64,000 nucleotides of DNA from Qipengyuania marisflavi (GTDB taxonomy: Bacteria > Pseudomonadota > Alphaproteobacteria > Sphingomonadales > Sphingomonadaceae): the NCBI RefSeq assembly GCF_005884405.1, contig NZ_VCAO01000001.1, positions 676,304 through 740,303 on the forward strand, given 5' to 3'. The position numbers were made by a program, and so were the translations under genes. Below the pieces are notes generated by a model. The model made no database searches and was not told the origin of the DNA. It saw only the letters and a program-made list of their open reading frames with translations. Below are positions 56,863 to 64,000 of the stretch, piece after piece. Position 1 is the stretch's first letter; every line of letters starts with the position of its first letter.

Positions 56863-57852
56863 TCAGCGCAGGCTGGCGAGCCGTTCGGCCATTCCGGTAT
56901 TGGCTGTTGCCGCAGCCTGAATGGCGGCATCGGGATAGGCCCCCGGCAACGCGGTAAAAGTGAATTTTTTCACACTGTTGCTGCCGCCGCCGCCGAGTAT
57001 GCTGAGGACCTTGGTGACCGCGCGAACAGCTTTTTCACCGCCGCCCATCGCATCGGCCTTGGCGAAATAATCACCGCCGACACCGATCGGCTGCTTCAGC
57101 ACCAGCTGCGCTGGTGTACCTGGCCCAACCAATGTGACCTTGGTGGCTTCTGGTGCCAGGCCCAGCGAGCTGGCGACCTTCACCGACGATGTCGAGCGGT
57201 GCCAGCCGCCATATTCGTCCGATGCGGCGAAGTTCATCACATAAACCACATTGATCACGCGGACGCCGGTGTCCTTGGCGTATTGCTGCATCGCCCCTTG
57301 CGTTTTCCACGCGGTCTGGCGGGTACCCATGTCACCAATACCGGCCATGTTGTAATCGCCATCCATCAGCCGCAGAGGCCCGGTCTGGGTTGCCCCCACC
57401 ATCAGCGCCTTGGCCTTGTCGTCTTTGCCGACAACAATCGTCTTTTCGGCAAATTGTTCGGCAGCCTTGAGCGGCGCGACATAGGCGGCCAGTGCCGCGT
57501 GATCGATGAGTGTAAAGCCCTGCGCGGTCAGCTTGGCCGCGAAATCTTCGTAAGCCGCATCGGCCACCGCCTGCATCTGTTCAGGCGTTACCCCTTCAAG
57601 CCGGCTGCGGACAGTCGATTTCCCGCCAAAACCACCGCCCAGCAAACCGCCGCCAGCCTTGGCATTGTCCTTGCGTTCAACCAGCACCGCCAGCGTAAAC
57701 TGGCCAATCGCCACCTGCTGGGTCCCGGCCGCCGCCTTGGCATTGGAAACCTTGATCGGATCCTTGCTCTTGGCCGCGGCCGCAGCCGGTTGCAGCGCCA
57801 ATCCAACCAGTGCCAGAACCATCATCAATTTTTGAATTAACTTCGTCATCAT
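56863..57852 (-). CDS. Exported protein of unknown function
   Basis: 329 residues from ATG 57852 after AGGGGG. MTKLIQKLMMVLALVGLALQPAAAAA is a signal peptide. A first part has a beta strand (VAIGQFTLAVLVERKDN) and a Gly-rich loop (GGGLLGGGFGGKS). Later comes VRVINVVYVMNFAASDEYGG, and a final GGGGSNSVKKFTFTALPGAY. The arrangement faintly recalls CsgG-like or LPS-assembly periplasmic proteins, but I do not claim this. No operon partner; it lies between topA and dprA. Confidence 0.7.
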   Translation of the reverse strand: MMTKLIQKLMMVLALVGLALQPAAAAAKSKDPIKVSNAKAAAGTQQVAIGQFTLAVLVERKDNAKAGGGLLGGGFGGKSTVRSRLEGVTPEQMQAVADAAYEDFAAKLTAQGFTLIDHAALAAYVAPLKAAEQFAEKTIVVGKDDKAKALMVGATQTGPLRLMDGDYNMAGIGDMGTRQTAWKTQGAMQQYAKDTGVRVINVVYVMNFAASDEYGGWHRSTSSVKVASSLGLAPEATKVTLVGPGTPAQLVLKQPIGVGGDYFAKADAMGGGEKAVRAVTKVLSILGGGGSNSVKKFTFTALPGAYPDAAIQAAATANTGMAERLASLR

Positions 57853-57939
57853 CCAACCCCCTGTTGAAACACTACCGGGGTTGTTGCGCCGTTCGGCAGC
57901 GCTTGCATTGCACAGAATCGCCATATCGCCGCGGAGAGT

Positions 57940-59034
57940 TCAGGCGGCGAGAGAAACCCGTCCGCCCGCATGGCGGACCAGCCGTCCGGCAATCTCCAGT
58001 TCCAGCAGCGCGAGTTGGACGGCAGCGGCGCCCTCCCCCGATTGGCGGACCAGTTCATCGACTGCGACGGGCGCGGTGGTGAGGAGGTCGGCCAGTTCCG
58101 CCGGTTCGGCATCGGCCAGTTCGTCAGACGCATAATCGAAGCCTGCGGCGGGTTCGCGGAAGGTAGAGCGCGGGTTGCCATCGAAGCCGGAGAGCAGTTC
58201 GGCCACATCCTCGGGCGTGTTCACCAGCACCGCGCCATCGCGGATCAGCGTGTTGCAGCCGTGGCTGCGCGCGTCGAGCGGGCTGCCGGGGATGGCCATA
58301 ACCTCGCGCCCCGCCTCACCCGCCAGCCGCGCAGTGATCAGGCTGCCCGATTTGGGCGCGGCTTCGACCACCAGCGTGCCAGCGGCCAGCCCGGCGATGA
58401 TGCGGTTGCGGCTGGGAAAGTGGCTGCCGCGCGGCTCTGTCCCCGGCGGTTGTTCGGCGATCAGCAGCCCCTCGGCAGCGATCCGTTCCTGCAAATCGCT
58501 GTGCTGCGGCGGATAGGCGATGTCGATCCCGCTGGCGATCACCCCGATGGTGCGCGGCAAGGCGCCCTGATGCGCAGCACCGTCGATCCCGCGTGCCAGA
58601 CCCGAAACCACCGTGAACCCCTCTGCCGCCAGCGCATTGGCGAAATCGCGGGCCAGTTTCACCGCCGCCGCGCTGGCATTGCGCGCGCCGACCATGGCGA
58701 CGCAGGGCTGCGACGCCAGTGCCAGATCGCCGCGCCAGGTCAGGATTGGCGGAGCGCTGGCTATCTCGCCCAGCAATGCGGGATAATCCGGCTGGTCATG
58801 GAACAGATATTTCGCGCCCGCCTTGCGTACCGCGTCAATCTCGCGCTCGATCTTGTCGGCAGCCGCCGCTTTGTAACTGCGCCCACCCCGGCGCGAGAGA
58901 TCGGGCAGCGCCGCCAATGCGGCGCAGGCATCGCCAAAGCGGCCCAGCAACATGGCATAGGACACCGGGCCGATGTTGGGAGAGCGCAGCAGCCGAATGC
59001 GCGCAAAGGCTTCTGCCTGCGACAACCCGCTCAC
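57940..59034 (-). CDS. dprA: DNA-processing protein DprA
   Basis: 364 residues from GTG 59034, whose GTGA overlaps the plsY stop. The Rossmann-fold ssDNA-binding core is clear: MVGARNASAAAVKLARDFANAL, VVSGLARGIDGAAHQGAL, IGVIASGIDIAYPPQH. A C-terminal winged helix follows (APVAVDELVRQSGEGAAAVQLALLELEIAG). DprA loads RecA on incoming DNA during transformation. Confidence 0.95.
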   Translation of the reverse strand: MSGLSQAEAFARIRLLRSPNIGPVSYAMLLGRFGDACAALAALPDLSRRGGRSYKAAAADKIEREIDAVRKAGAKYLFHDQPDYPALLGEIASAPPILTWRGDLALASQPCVAMVGARNASAAAVKLARDFANALAAEGFTVVSGLARGIDGAAHQGALPRTIGVIASGIDIAYPPQHSDLQERIAAEGLLIAEQPPGTEPRGSHFPSRNRIIAGLAAGTLVVEAAPKSGSLITARLAGEAGREVMAIPGSPLDARSHGCNTLIRDGAVLVNTPEDVAELLSGFDGNPRSTFREPAAGFDYASDELADAEPAELADLLTTAPVAVDELVRQSGEGAAAVQLALLELEIAGRLVRHAGGRVSLAA

Positions 59035-59630
59035 TTCGCAGCGCCGACCTTTGGTTCCGTGCCTGCCATCAGGCGTTTGATGTTGTCACGGTGGAGCCAC
59101 AGCACCAGCAATGCGATCAGCACCAGCACCTTGGTAAAGGTGGGAATACCCAGCACTGCCGCGGTGATTGCCGCCGCAACAACCGCCGTCATTCCCGCCA
59201 GCGAACTGATCCGCGTCACCGCTAGCATGGCCACCCACACCAGTGCATAGGCCAGTCCGATTGGCCAGCCGAGCGCGAAGCTGACGCCCGCATTGGTTGC
59301 CACACCCTTGCCGCCCTTGAACCCCAGCCAGACCGGGAAACAATGCCCCAGCACCGCGAACAGCGCGGTCCAGCCCATATCATCCCAGAACCAGCCCGAG
59401 GCGAGCCAGACCGGCACGAAGCCCTTCATACCGTCGAGAAGCAATGTCGCTGCTGCCAGCCCCTTGCTGCCCGTGCGCAGCACATTGGTGGCGCCGATAT
59501 TGCCGCTGCCTTGCTGGCGCACATCGCCCTTGCCCGCCAGCCGGGTCAGGATCAGCCCGAAGGGAATCGAGCCAAAGCCATAGCCCAGCAGCGCGGCCCA
59601 CAAGACGGTGATGGTGATATCGGTGCCCAA
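59031..59630 (-). CDS. plsY: Glycerol-3-phosphate acyltransferase PlsY
   Basis: About 199 residues with five membrane segments. The three PlsY motifs are present: GSIPFGLIL...GSGNIGATNVLRTG, GFKGGKGVATNAGV, and a later HRDNIKRLMAGTEPK. It acylates glycerol-3-P from acyl-phosphate. No ATG is available: TTG 59630 follows GGGGAAG at good spacing; TTG 59651 is the alternative. It is divergent from murI. Confidence 0.9.
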   Translation of the reverse strand: MGTDITITVLWAALLGYGFGSIPFGLILTRLAGKGDVRQQGSGNIGATNVLRTGSKGLAAATLLLDGMKGFVPVWLASGWFWDDMGWTALFAVLGHCFPVWLGFKGGKGVATNAGVSFALGWPIGLAYALVWVAMLAVTRISSLAGMTAVVAAAITAAVLGIPTFTKVLVLIALLVLWLHRDNIKRLMAGTEPKVGAAK

Positions 59631-59670
59631 AAGTGCTTCCCCTGTTGCCAAACCCGCATAACCACTCGCC

Positions 59671-59753
59671 CCGAACTTGTCGAAGGGCGGTTTTTCCTTT
59701 TAGGACCAGTTCGGACAAGAAGGACAGTCCTTCGACCCGATCAGGACGAACCG
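59671..59753. repeat. Inverted pair of a short dispersed repeat
   Basis: GTCGAAGG (59679-59686) and CCTTCGAC (59729-59736) form perfect 8-bp arms. The left arm in reverse reads CCTTCGACAAGTTCGG; the right arm reads CCTTCGACCCGATCAGGACG. Both match a short repeat I recall as common between genes of sphingomonads. It fills the plsY-murI gap and may lie in the leader of murI. Confidence 0.6.
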
Positions 59754-59761
59754 AGCATATT

Positions 59762-60562
59762 TTGAGCGCCGAACCCGCCGCCCCCATTCTGTTGTTCGAT
59801 TCCGGCGTCGGCGGGCTGACCGGGCTCGCCGAATTGCGCCGCCTGCTGCCGCACGCCCCGGTAATCTACGCCGCCGACATGGCTGGCCTGCCCTATGGCG
59901 CGAAAAGCGAGGCTGAGGTGGCCGCCAGAGTTGCCGGATTGCTGGGCCGGATGGCGGAACGCTATCGCCCGCGTCTGATCACCATTGCCTGCAACACCGC
60001 CAGCACGATTGCGCTGGGGATGGTGCGCGAAGTGCTGGAAACGCCGATTGTCGGCACTGTCCCCGCGATCAAGCCCGCCGCTGCGCTGACCCGGACCGGC
60101 ACCTTTGCGGTGCTGGGCACCCAAGCGACCGTGCGGCAGGGCTATGTTGACCGGCTGGAGGCGGAATTTGCCGGCGGCAAGCGGATGCTGCGCCATGGTG
60201 CAGGCGGGCTGGTCACACTGGCCGAGGCGAAGCTGCGCGGCGAGGCGGTGTCGGTGGCAGCGGTGCGCGCTGAACTGGCGGGCCTGCTGGCGCAGGACGG
60301 CGCGGGCGATATCGACACGCTGGTGCTGGCCTGCACCCATTTCCCCCTGCTCGAAGCCGAGCTGCGCGAAGCCTTCGGGCGCGACATTACGCTGGTCGAC
60401 GGGGCAGCGGGCATCGCTCGGCGGATTGTCGATCTGACCAGCGACCAGCAATTCACCCGCACTGGCCCCGATTATGCCATCACCACCGGATCACTCAGCG
60501 ACTTCCAGACGCTCGCCCCCGCCTTTGCCGCACAGGGCATCAGCGATCTGCGCAAGTTCTGA
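59762..60562 (+). CDS. murI: Glutamate racemase
   Basis: 266 residues from TTG 59762 (SAEPAAPILLFDSGVGG), the only start close to the conserved N-terminus; the ribosome site is poor. Upstream in-frame sequence is repeat DNA. Catalytic cysteines are in ITIACNTAS and LACTHFPLL, and Asp in FDSGVGG. It makes D-glutamate for peptidoglycan. Confidence 0.9.
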   Translation: MSAEPAAPILLFDSGVGGLTGLAELRRLLPHAPVIYAADMAGLPYGAKSEAEVAARVAGLLGRMAERYRPRLITIACNTASTIALGMVREVLETPIVGTVPAIKPAAALTRTGTFAVLGTQATVRQGYVDRLEAEFAGGKRMLRHGAGGLVTLAEAKLRGEAVSVAAVRAELAGLLAQDGAGDIDTLVLACTHFPLLEAELREAFGRDITLVDGAAGIARRIVDLTSDQQFTRTGPDYAITTGSLSDFQTLAPAFAAQGISDLRKF

Positions 60563-60565
60563 GCG

Positions 60566-60631
60566 TTGCGAACTGGTCGCAAAGATCACGGTGGCAATTC
60601 GGGACTGACTGCCTTAGGGCGACTGCCACCG
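60566..60631 (+). promoter_or_regulatory. Dyads between murI and hemA
   Basis: TTGCGA-ACTGG-TCGCAA (60566-60582) starts three bases after the murI stop. CGGTGGCA/TGCCACCG (60589-60596, 60624-60631) lies just before hemA. They could be a weak terminator and a regulator site or leader hairpin. There is no T tract. Confidence 0.35.
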
Positions 60632-60669
60632 GCAGCCGCGCATTGGCGGTGCAATGACGGAAGAGACGC

Positions 60670-61890
60670 GTGAATTACAACCAGGTCTTCGACGAGGCGA
60701 TCGACCGCCTCCACTCCGAAGGACGTTACCGCGTCTTCATCGATATTCTGCGCAACAAGGGCGCCTTTCCCAACGCGCGCTGCTTTGCCGGGCATAATGG
60801 CCCCAAGCCGGTCACCGTATGGTGCTCCAACGACTATCTCGCCATGGGGCAGCACCCCAAGGTCATCACCGCGATGGAAGACGCGCTGCATGATGTCGGC
60901 GCGGGTAGCGGCGGCACCCGCAATATCGGCGGCAACACCCATTTCCATATTCAACTGGAACGTGAACTGGCCGATCTGCACGGCAAAGACGGCGCGCTGC
61001 TGTTCACCAGCGGCTATGTCTCCAACGACGCGACGCTGTCCACATTGGCCAAGCTGCTTCCCGGCTGTGTGATCTTTTCCGACGAGCTTAATCACGCCAG
61101 CATGATCGCAGGCATCCGCAATTCGGGGTGCGAGAAGCGGGTGTTCCGTCACAATGATCTGGACCATCTCGAAGAATTGCTCGCCGCCGAAGACGCCGAT
61201 GTGCCCAAGCTGATTGCGTTTGAAAGCGTGTATTCGATGGACGGCGATATCGCCCCGATCCACGCGCTGTGCGATCTGGCGGACAAGTTCAACGCGCTGA
61301 CCTATGTCGATGAAGTCCACGCAGTGGGCATGTATGGCAAGCGCGGCGGCGGTATCTCCGAACGCGATGATGCTGCCGATCGCATCGACATTATCGAAGG
61401 CACGCTGGGCAAGGCATTTGGCGTGATGGGCGGTTATATCGCGGCCGACATGCGGGTGATCGACTGTATCCGCAGCTATGCGCCCGGCTTCATCTTCACC
61501 ACCTCGCTCAGCCCTGTACTAGTCGCTGGCGTGCTGGCTTCGGTCCGCCATCTCAAATCTTCGTCCGAAGAACGCGATGCGCAGCAGACCGCCGCCGCTC
61601 TGCTCAAACAGACAATGCGCGATGCCGGATTGCCGGTAATGAACAGCGTGACGCATATCGTGCCGCTGATGGTGGGCGACCCGGTCCGCGCCAAGAAGAT
61701 CAGCGACATCCTGCTCGCTGAATACGGTGTTTATGTGCAGCCGATCAATTTCCCCACCGTGCCGCGCGGCAGCGAACGGCTGCGCTTCACCCCCGGCCCG
61801 GCGCACACGCCAGCCATGATGACCGATCTGGTCGCCGCGCTGGTGGAAATCTGGGGCCGGCTGGAAATGCAATTACGCAAAGCGGCTTGA
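60670..61890 (+). CDS. hemA: 5-aminolevulinate synthase
   Basis: 406 residues; joins glycine and succinyl-CoA, first step of tetrapyrrole synthesis by the C4 pathway. PLP lysine Lys248 is in [24 protein letters not shown] and [16 protein letters not shown] are family segments. GTG 60670 follows GGAAGAG; no ATG fits the frame. The C4 enzyme marks an alphaproteobacterium. Confidence 0.96.
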   Translation: MNYNQVFDEAIDRLHSEGRYRVFIDILRNKGAFPNARCFAGHNGPKPVTVWCSNDYLAMGQHPKVITAMEDALHDVGAGSGGTRNIGGNTHFHIQLERELADLHGKDGALLFTSGYVSNDATLSTLAKLLPGCVIFSDELNHASMIAGIRNSGCEKRVFRHNDLDHLEELLAAEDADVPKLIAFESVYSMDGDIAPIHALCDLADKFNALTYVDEVHAVGMYGKRGGGISERDDAADRIDIIEGTLGKAFGVMGGYIAADMRVIDCIRSYAPGFIFTTSLSPVLVAGVLASVRHLKSSSEERDAQQTAAALLKQTMRDAGLPVMNSVTHIVPLMVGDPVRAKKISDILLAEYGVYVQPINFPTVPRGSERLRFTPGPAHTPAMMTDLVAALVEIWGRLEMQLRKAA

Positions 61891-61903
61891 CCGGGTCCGG
61901 GCA

Positions 61904-62182
61904 ATGACCAAGCCTGCGTCAAAGGATTTCCGGCACCGAACGCCAACTGATCTCAAAGAAATCCTCGATGGCGATGCAGCGCTCAAAGATCGTTGGGACG
62001 CGCTCACCTCGCTGGCGCGTAATGAGTGGATATGCTGGATGACCTCTGTCAAAAAGGCGGCAACGCGGGACACACGGCTGGCGCGCCTTCGCAAAGAAGT
62101 TGACGAAGGGAAGAAACGGCCATGTTGCTGGCCGGGCTGTCCACATCGCAGGGAATCGGCACGCAAGTGGGTCGATGCCTGA
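61904..62182 (+). CDS. YdeI/OmpD-associated family protein
   Basis: 92 residues. RNEWICWMTSVKKAATRDTRL then KRPCCWPGCPHR are typical of the C-terminal part of YdeI/OmpD-associated (bacteriocin-protection) proteins, which are longer. The CCWPGC motif is kept. Function unknown. It starts 13 nt after hemA and may be cotranscribed. Confidence 0.75.
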   Translation: MTKPASKDFRHRTPTDLKEILDGDAALKDRWDALTSLARNEWICWMTSVKKAATRDTRLARLRKEVDEGKKRPCCWPGCPHRRESARKWVDA

Positions 62183-62203
62183 TTGTCTATTTCAGGGGTT
62201 TCT

Positions 62204-62881
62204 ATGACTTATGACGAAGTCGTTCTTGGACGGCGCAGTATTCGCGGTTTTCTCGACAAGCCGGTGCCGCAGGAATTGCTGGCCGAAGTGCTGGAAATGG
62301 CCATGCGCGCGCCCTCCAGCTTCAACAATCAGTGCTGGAATTTCAGCGTGGTGACAGGCGCCCCGCTGGAGGCGATCCGCAAGGGCAACACAGAAGGCAT
62401 CCTGGCCGGCAAGCCCGACAGCCGCGAGTTTCGCAGCTTCACCACAGTTCCCGATGAACATCGCGGACGGCAGATCGAAATTGCCAAGCAATTGTTTGGC
62501 GCAATGGGGATCGAGCGTGAGGACAAGGACGGGCGGCAGGACTGGGTCCTGCGCGGCTTCCGCCAGTTCGATGCGCCGGTCAGCGTGGTGGTAACCTATG
62601 ACAAGGTGCTGCTGGGCAGCGACATCGCGCCCTTCGACTGCGGCGCGGTCACCAACGCACTGGTCAATGCCGCCTGGTCACGCGGTCTGGGCTGCGTGAT
62701 CAACAGCCAGGGCATCATGCAAAGCCCCGTGGTGCGGCAACACGCCAATATCCCCGAGGATCAGGTCATCATGATCTGCGTCGCACTGGGCTGGCCCGAT
62801 GAAGACTTCCCCGCCAACGCAGTGATGTCGAACCGCAAGGGCGTGGACGAGGCGGTGCGGTTTGTGGGGTTTGCTGACTAG
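62204..62881 (+). CDS. Nitroreductase family protein
   Basis: 225 residues from ATG 62204, six bases after AGGGG. RRSIRGFLDKPVPQELLAEVLEMAMRAPSSFNNQCW is the FMN-binding N-terminus; DCGAVTNALVNAAWSRGLGCV and VALGWPDEDFPAN are conserved. It probably reduces nitro compounds or quinones with NAD(P)H. It follows the YdeI-like gene by 21 nt. Confidence 0.88.
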   Translation: MTYDEVVLGRRSIRGFLDKPVPQELLAEVLEMAMRAPSSFNNQCWNFSVVTGAPLEAIRKGNTEGILAGKPDSREFRSFTTVPDEHRGRQIEIAKQLFGAMGIEREDKDGRQDWVLRGFRQFDAPVSVVVTYDKVLLGSDIAPFDCGAVTNALVNAAWSRGLGCVINSQGIMQSPVVRQHANIPEDQVIMICVALGWPDEDFPANAVMSNRKGVDEAVRFVGFAD

Positions 62882-62959
62882 GGTATTTCCCGCAGCGCAT
62901 ATGCAGCAAATCTCAACCATCTCCTGGTAGCAATCAGCTTAACGGCACACGCAATCGTG

Positions 62960-62996
62960 CCAGCACCATTCACCTGCATTGGGCGGGCGGTGCTGG
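62960..62996. other. Inverted repeat upstream of the MetOD1 gene
   Basis: CCAGCACC (62960-62967) and GGTGCTGG (62989-62996) form a perfect 8-bp dyad with a 21-nt loop, about 80 nt upstream of the start. It could be an operator or the end of the nitroreductase transcript; no T tract. Confidence 0.35.
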
Positions 62997-63075
62997 AACC
63001 GATCAAATTGCCTGCCGTTCGTAAGCCAACCGTCCTGCGCGCCATGTGTGTGCAGGCGCCATCGGGGAATTGAAA

Positions 63076-63606
63076 GTGACAGTGAACGCGAAGACTGGAG
63101 AAGTTGCCGAGGCCGGGATTGATCTGGAGCGCGATATTTTCCTGCGCACTTTGCTGCGCGAATTGTCGGGCGTGCTCGAAGATGTGGTCGGGCTGGACGA
63201 TGCCGCCGGTTTCATCAGTGTCGTGGGCACGGCAATGGGCACGCAGATCGATCAGGAATACCGCCGCGCATTGCAGGTGGACCAGCTGTCGCGCGACCAG
63301 ATCCCCGATGTGCTGGTTGATCTGAAACGCCGCATCCAGGGTGAATTTTTCGTGCTTGAGGAAACCGAGGACAAGATTGTCTTTGGCAACAAGCGCTGCC
63401 CCTTTGGCGACAAGGTCCGCGACCGGCCATCGCTGTGCATGATGACTTCCAACGTGTTTGGGCGCATCGCTGCGGACAATTCCGGCTTCGCTGCCGTTGA
63501 TCTGGAGGAGACTATTGCACTGGGCGATCCGGGCTGCCGAGTGACCGTTTATCTGAGGCCAAGCGATGACTTACCCGATACCGCTCGCGAATATTACAAA
63601 GTCTGA
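63076..63606 (+). CDS. Methanogen output domain 1 (MetOD1)-type protein
   Basis: About 176 residues from GTG 63076 (GGGGAA upstream); ATG 63046 is an in-frame alternative adding ten residues. A helical N-terminus (DIFLRTLLRELSGVLEDVVG) is followed by VGTAMGTQIDQEYRRAL and a cysteine block (GNKRCPFGDKVRDRPSLCMMTSNVFG). The pattern fits the V4R-like MetOD1 sensor or output domain, which may bind a ligand or cofactor. Its 3' end overlaps the next gene by 41 nt. Confidence 0.7.
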   Translation: MTVNAKTGEVAEAGIDLERDIFLRTLLRELSGVLEDVVGLDDAAGFISVVGTAMGTQIDQEYRRALQVDQLSRDQIPDVLVDLKRRIQGEFFVLEETEDKIVFGNKRCPFGDKVRDRPSLCMMTSNVFGRIAADNSGFAAVDLEETIALGDPGCRVTVYLRPSDDLPDTAREYYKV

Positions 63607-64000
63607 GGTGCCTTTCCCGGCAGATGCCGCCGCGGTGGTCGATGCGCTCGACCATCCTGCCGCGTGTCTCGACCGCGCAGGCACTGTGCTGCATGCCAAT
63701 CGCGCGCTGCGCGTACTTGCGGGGCCGGACTGTGTCGGGCGCTGTCTGGCTGAAGCATTGCGCGCCGATGTCGGCGATGCTGCGCAGGCGGTCAATGCGG
63801 CGCTGGCTGGCAGCGGTACGGTGCAGGCCAATCTGGCAGTTGAATCCGACGGTGAGCCGGAGCGGATGCGCGTGCGGGCCAGCCGGATGAAGCTTGGCGG
63901 TGAGCCGTGTGTGCTGGTCAGGATGCAGTCTGGTGGCGGAGATCGCTTTCGTGTGCTGTCAGAGCAAGTCGAACTTCTAAAGCAGGAAACCCGCGAGCGG
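63566..64000 (+). CDS. PAS-domain protein, probably a sensor kinase (runs off right edge)
   Basis: 145 codons from ATG 63566. A PAS-like domain: VVDALDHPAACLDRAGTVLHAN and RALRVLAGPDCVGRCLAEAL, then VRASRMKLGGEPCVLVRMQ. At the edge the chain becomes a likely helix or coiled coil (RVLSEQVELLKQETRER), as before a histidine kinase domain. The 41-nt overlap with the MetOD1 gene suggests a two-part signalling system. Confidence 0.65.
   Translation, partial: MTYPIPLANITKSEVPFPADAAAVVDALDHPAACLDRAGTVLHANRALRVLAGPDCVGRCLAEALRADVGDAAQAVNAALAGSGTVQANLAVESDGEPERMRVRASRMKLGGEPCVLVRMQSGGGDRFRVLSEQVELLKQETRER

Overview
The window looks like chromosomal core DNA of an alphaproteobacterium. It most resembles Sphingomonadales, probably Erythrobacteraceae. 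The reasons are high GC, a PLP-dependent 5-aminolevulinate synthase (C4 route to heme), DsbA-fold hydroxychromene-carboxylate isomerase, the recO-leuB neighbourhood, an RGG-extended ribosomal protein S5, and a short dispersed repeat of the CCTTCGACAAG...CAGGACGAAC type. The taxon is inferred from gene content and recalled family features, not from a search. I saw no rRNA, tRNA, CRISPR array, prophage or insertion sequence.

Layout. 1-7014: accessory and housekeeping genes: a partial DPP III-like peptidase, an amidase, a PepSY membrane protein with a TRIC-type channel protein, two tandem secreted paralogs, and a class C-type serine hydrolase. 7049-29057: one minus-strand block with the str, S10, spc and alpha ribosomal clusters, in transcription order rpsL-rpsG-fusA-tuf / rpsJ / rplC...secY-adk / SRPBCC-gdhA / rpsM-rpsK-rpoA-rplQ. 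The classical gene order is interrupted three times: tandem terminators between tuf and rpsJ, a 288-nt structured leader before rplC, and two non-ribosomal genes (gdhA and an SRPBCC gene) between adk and rpsM. The alpha part ends in a strong terminator at 7049-7081.

29409-31803: a small accessory islet. It has an AbrB-type antitoxin with a Doc toxin, a small secreted protein, an AT-rich gene for a stand-alone HsdR N-terminal-type nuclease, and a coding-like remnant. 31804-49635: metabolic and envelope genes: a LysR regulator, S9 peptidase, apaG, isomerase-metZ, a GT39 transferase facing a polyprenyl-phosphate glycosyltransferase-GtrA fusion, leuB-recO, ubiK, tspO, two SDR genes, glutathione reductase, an Aur1-like PAP2 protein and a DEAD-box helicase.

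49628-64000: pgi divergent from lepB-rnc-era, topA with a histone-H1-like tail, dprA-plsY divergent from murI, hemA, a YdeI-like protein and a nitroreductase. At the right edge a MetOD1-domain protein overlaps a PAS-domain sensor that runs off the window.

The points most worth a second look are a natural arginine at S12 position 88 (the streptomycin-resistance position), a predicted leaderless antitoxin mRNA whose -10 box lies in a palindrome, a large hairpin between rpsL and rpsG, a shared promoter-like motif upstream of rpsL and rpsM, extended S5 and L3 proteins, the nuclease/TA islet, and the MetOD1-PAS pair.
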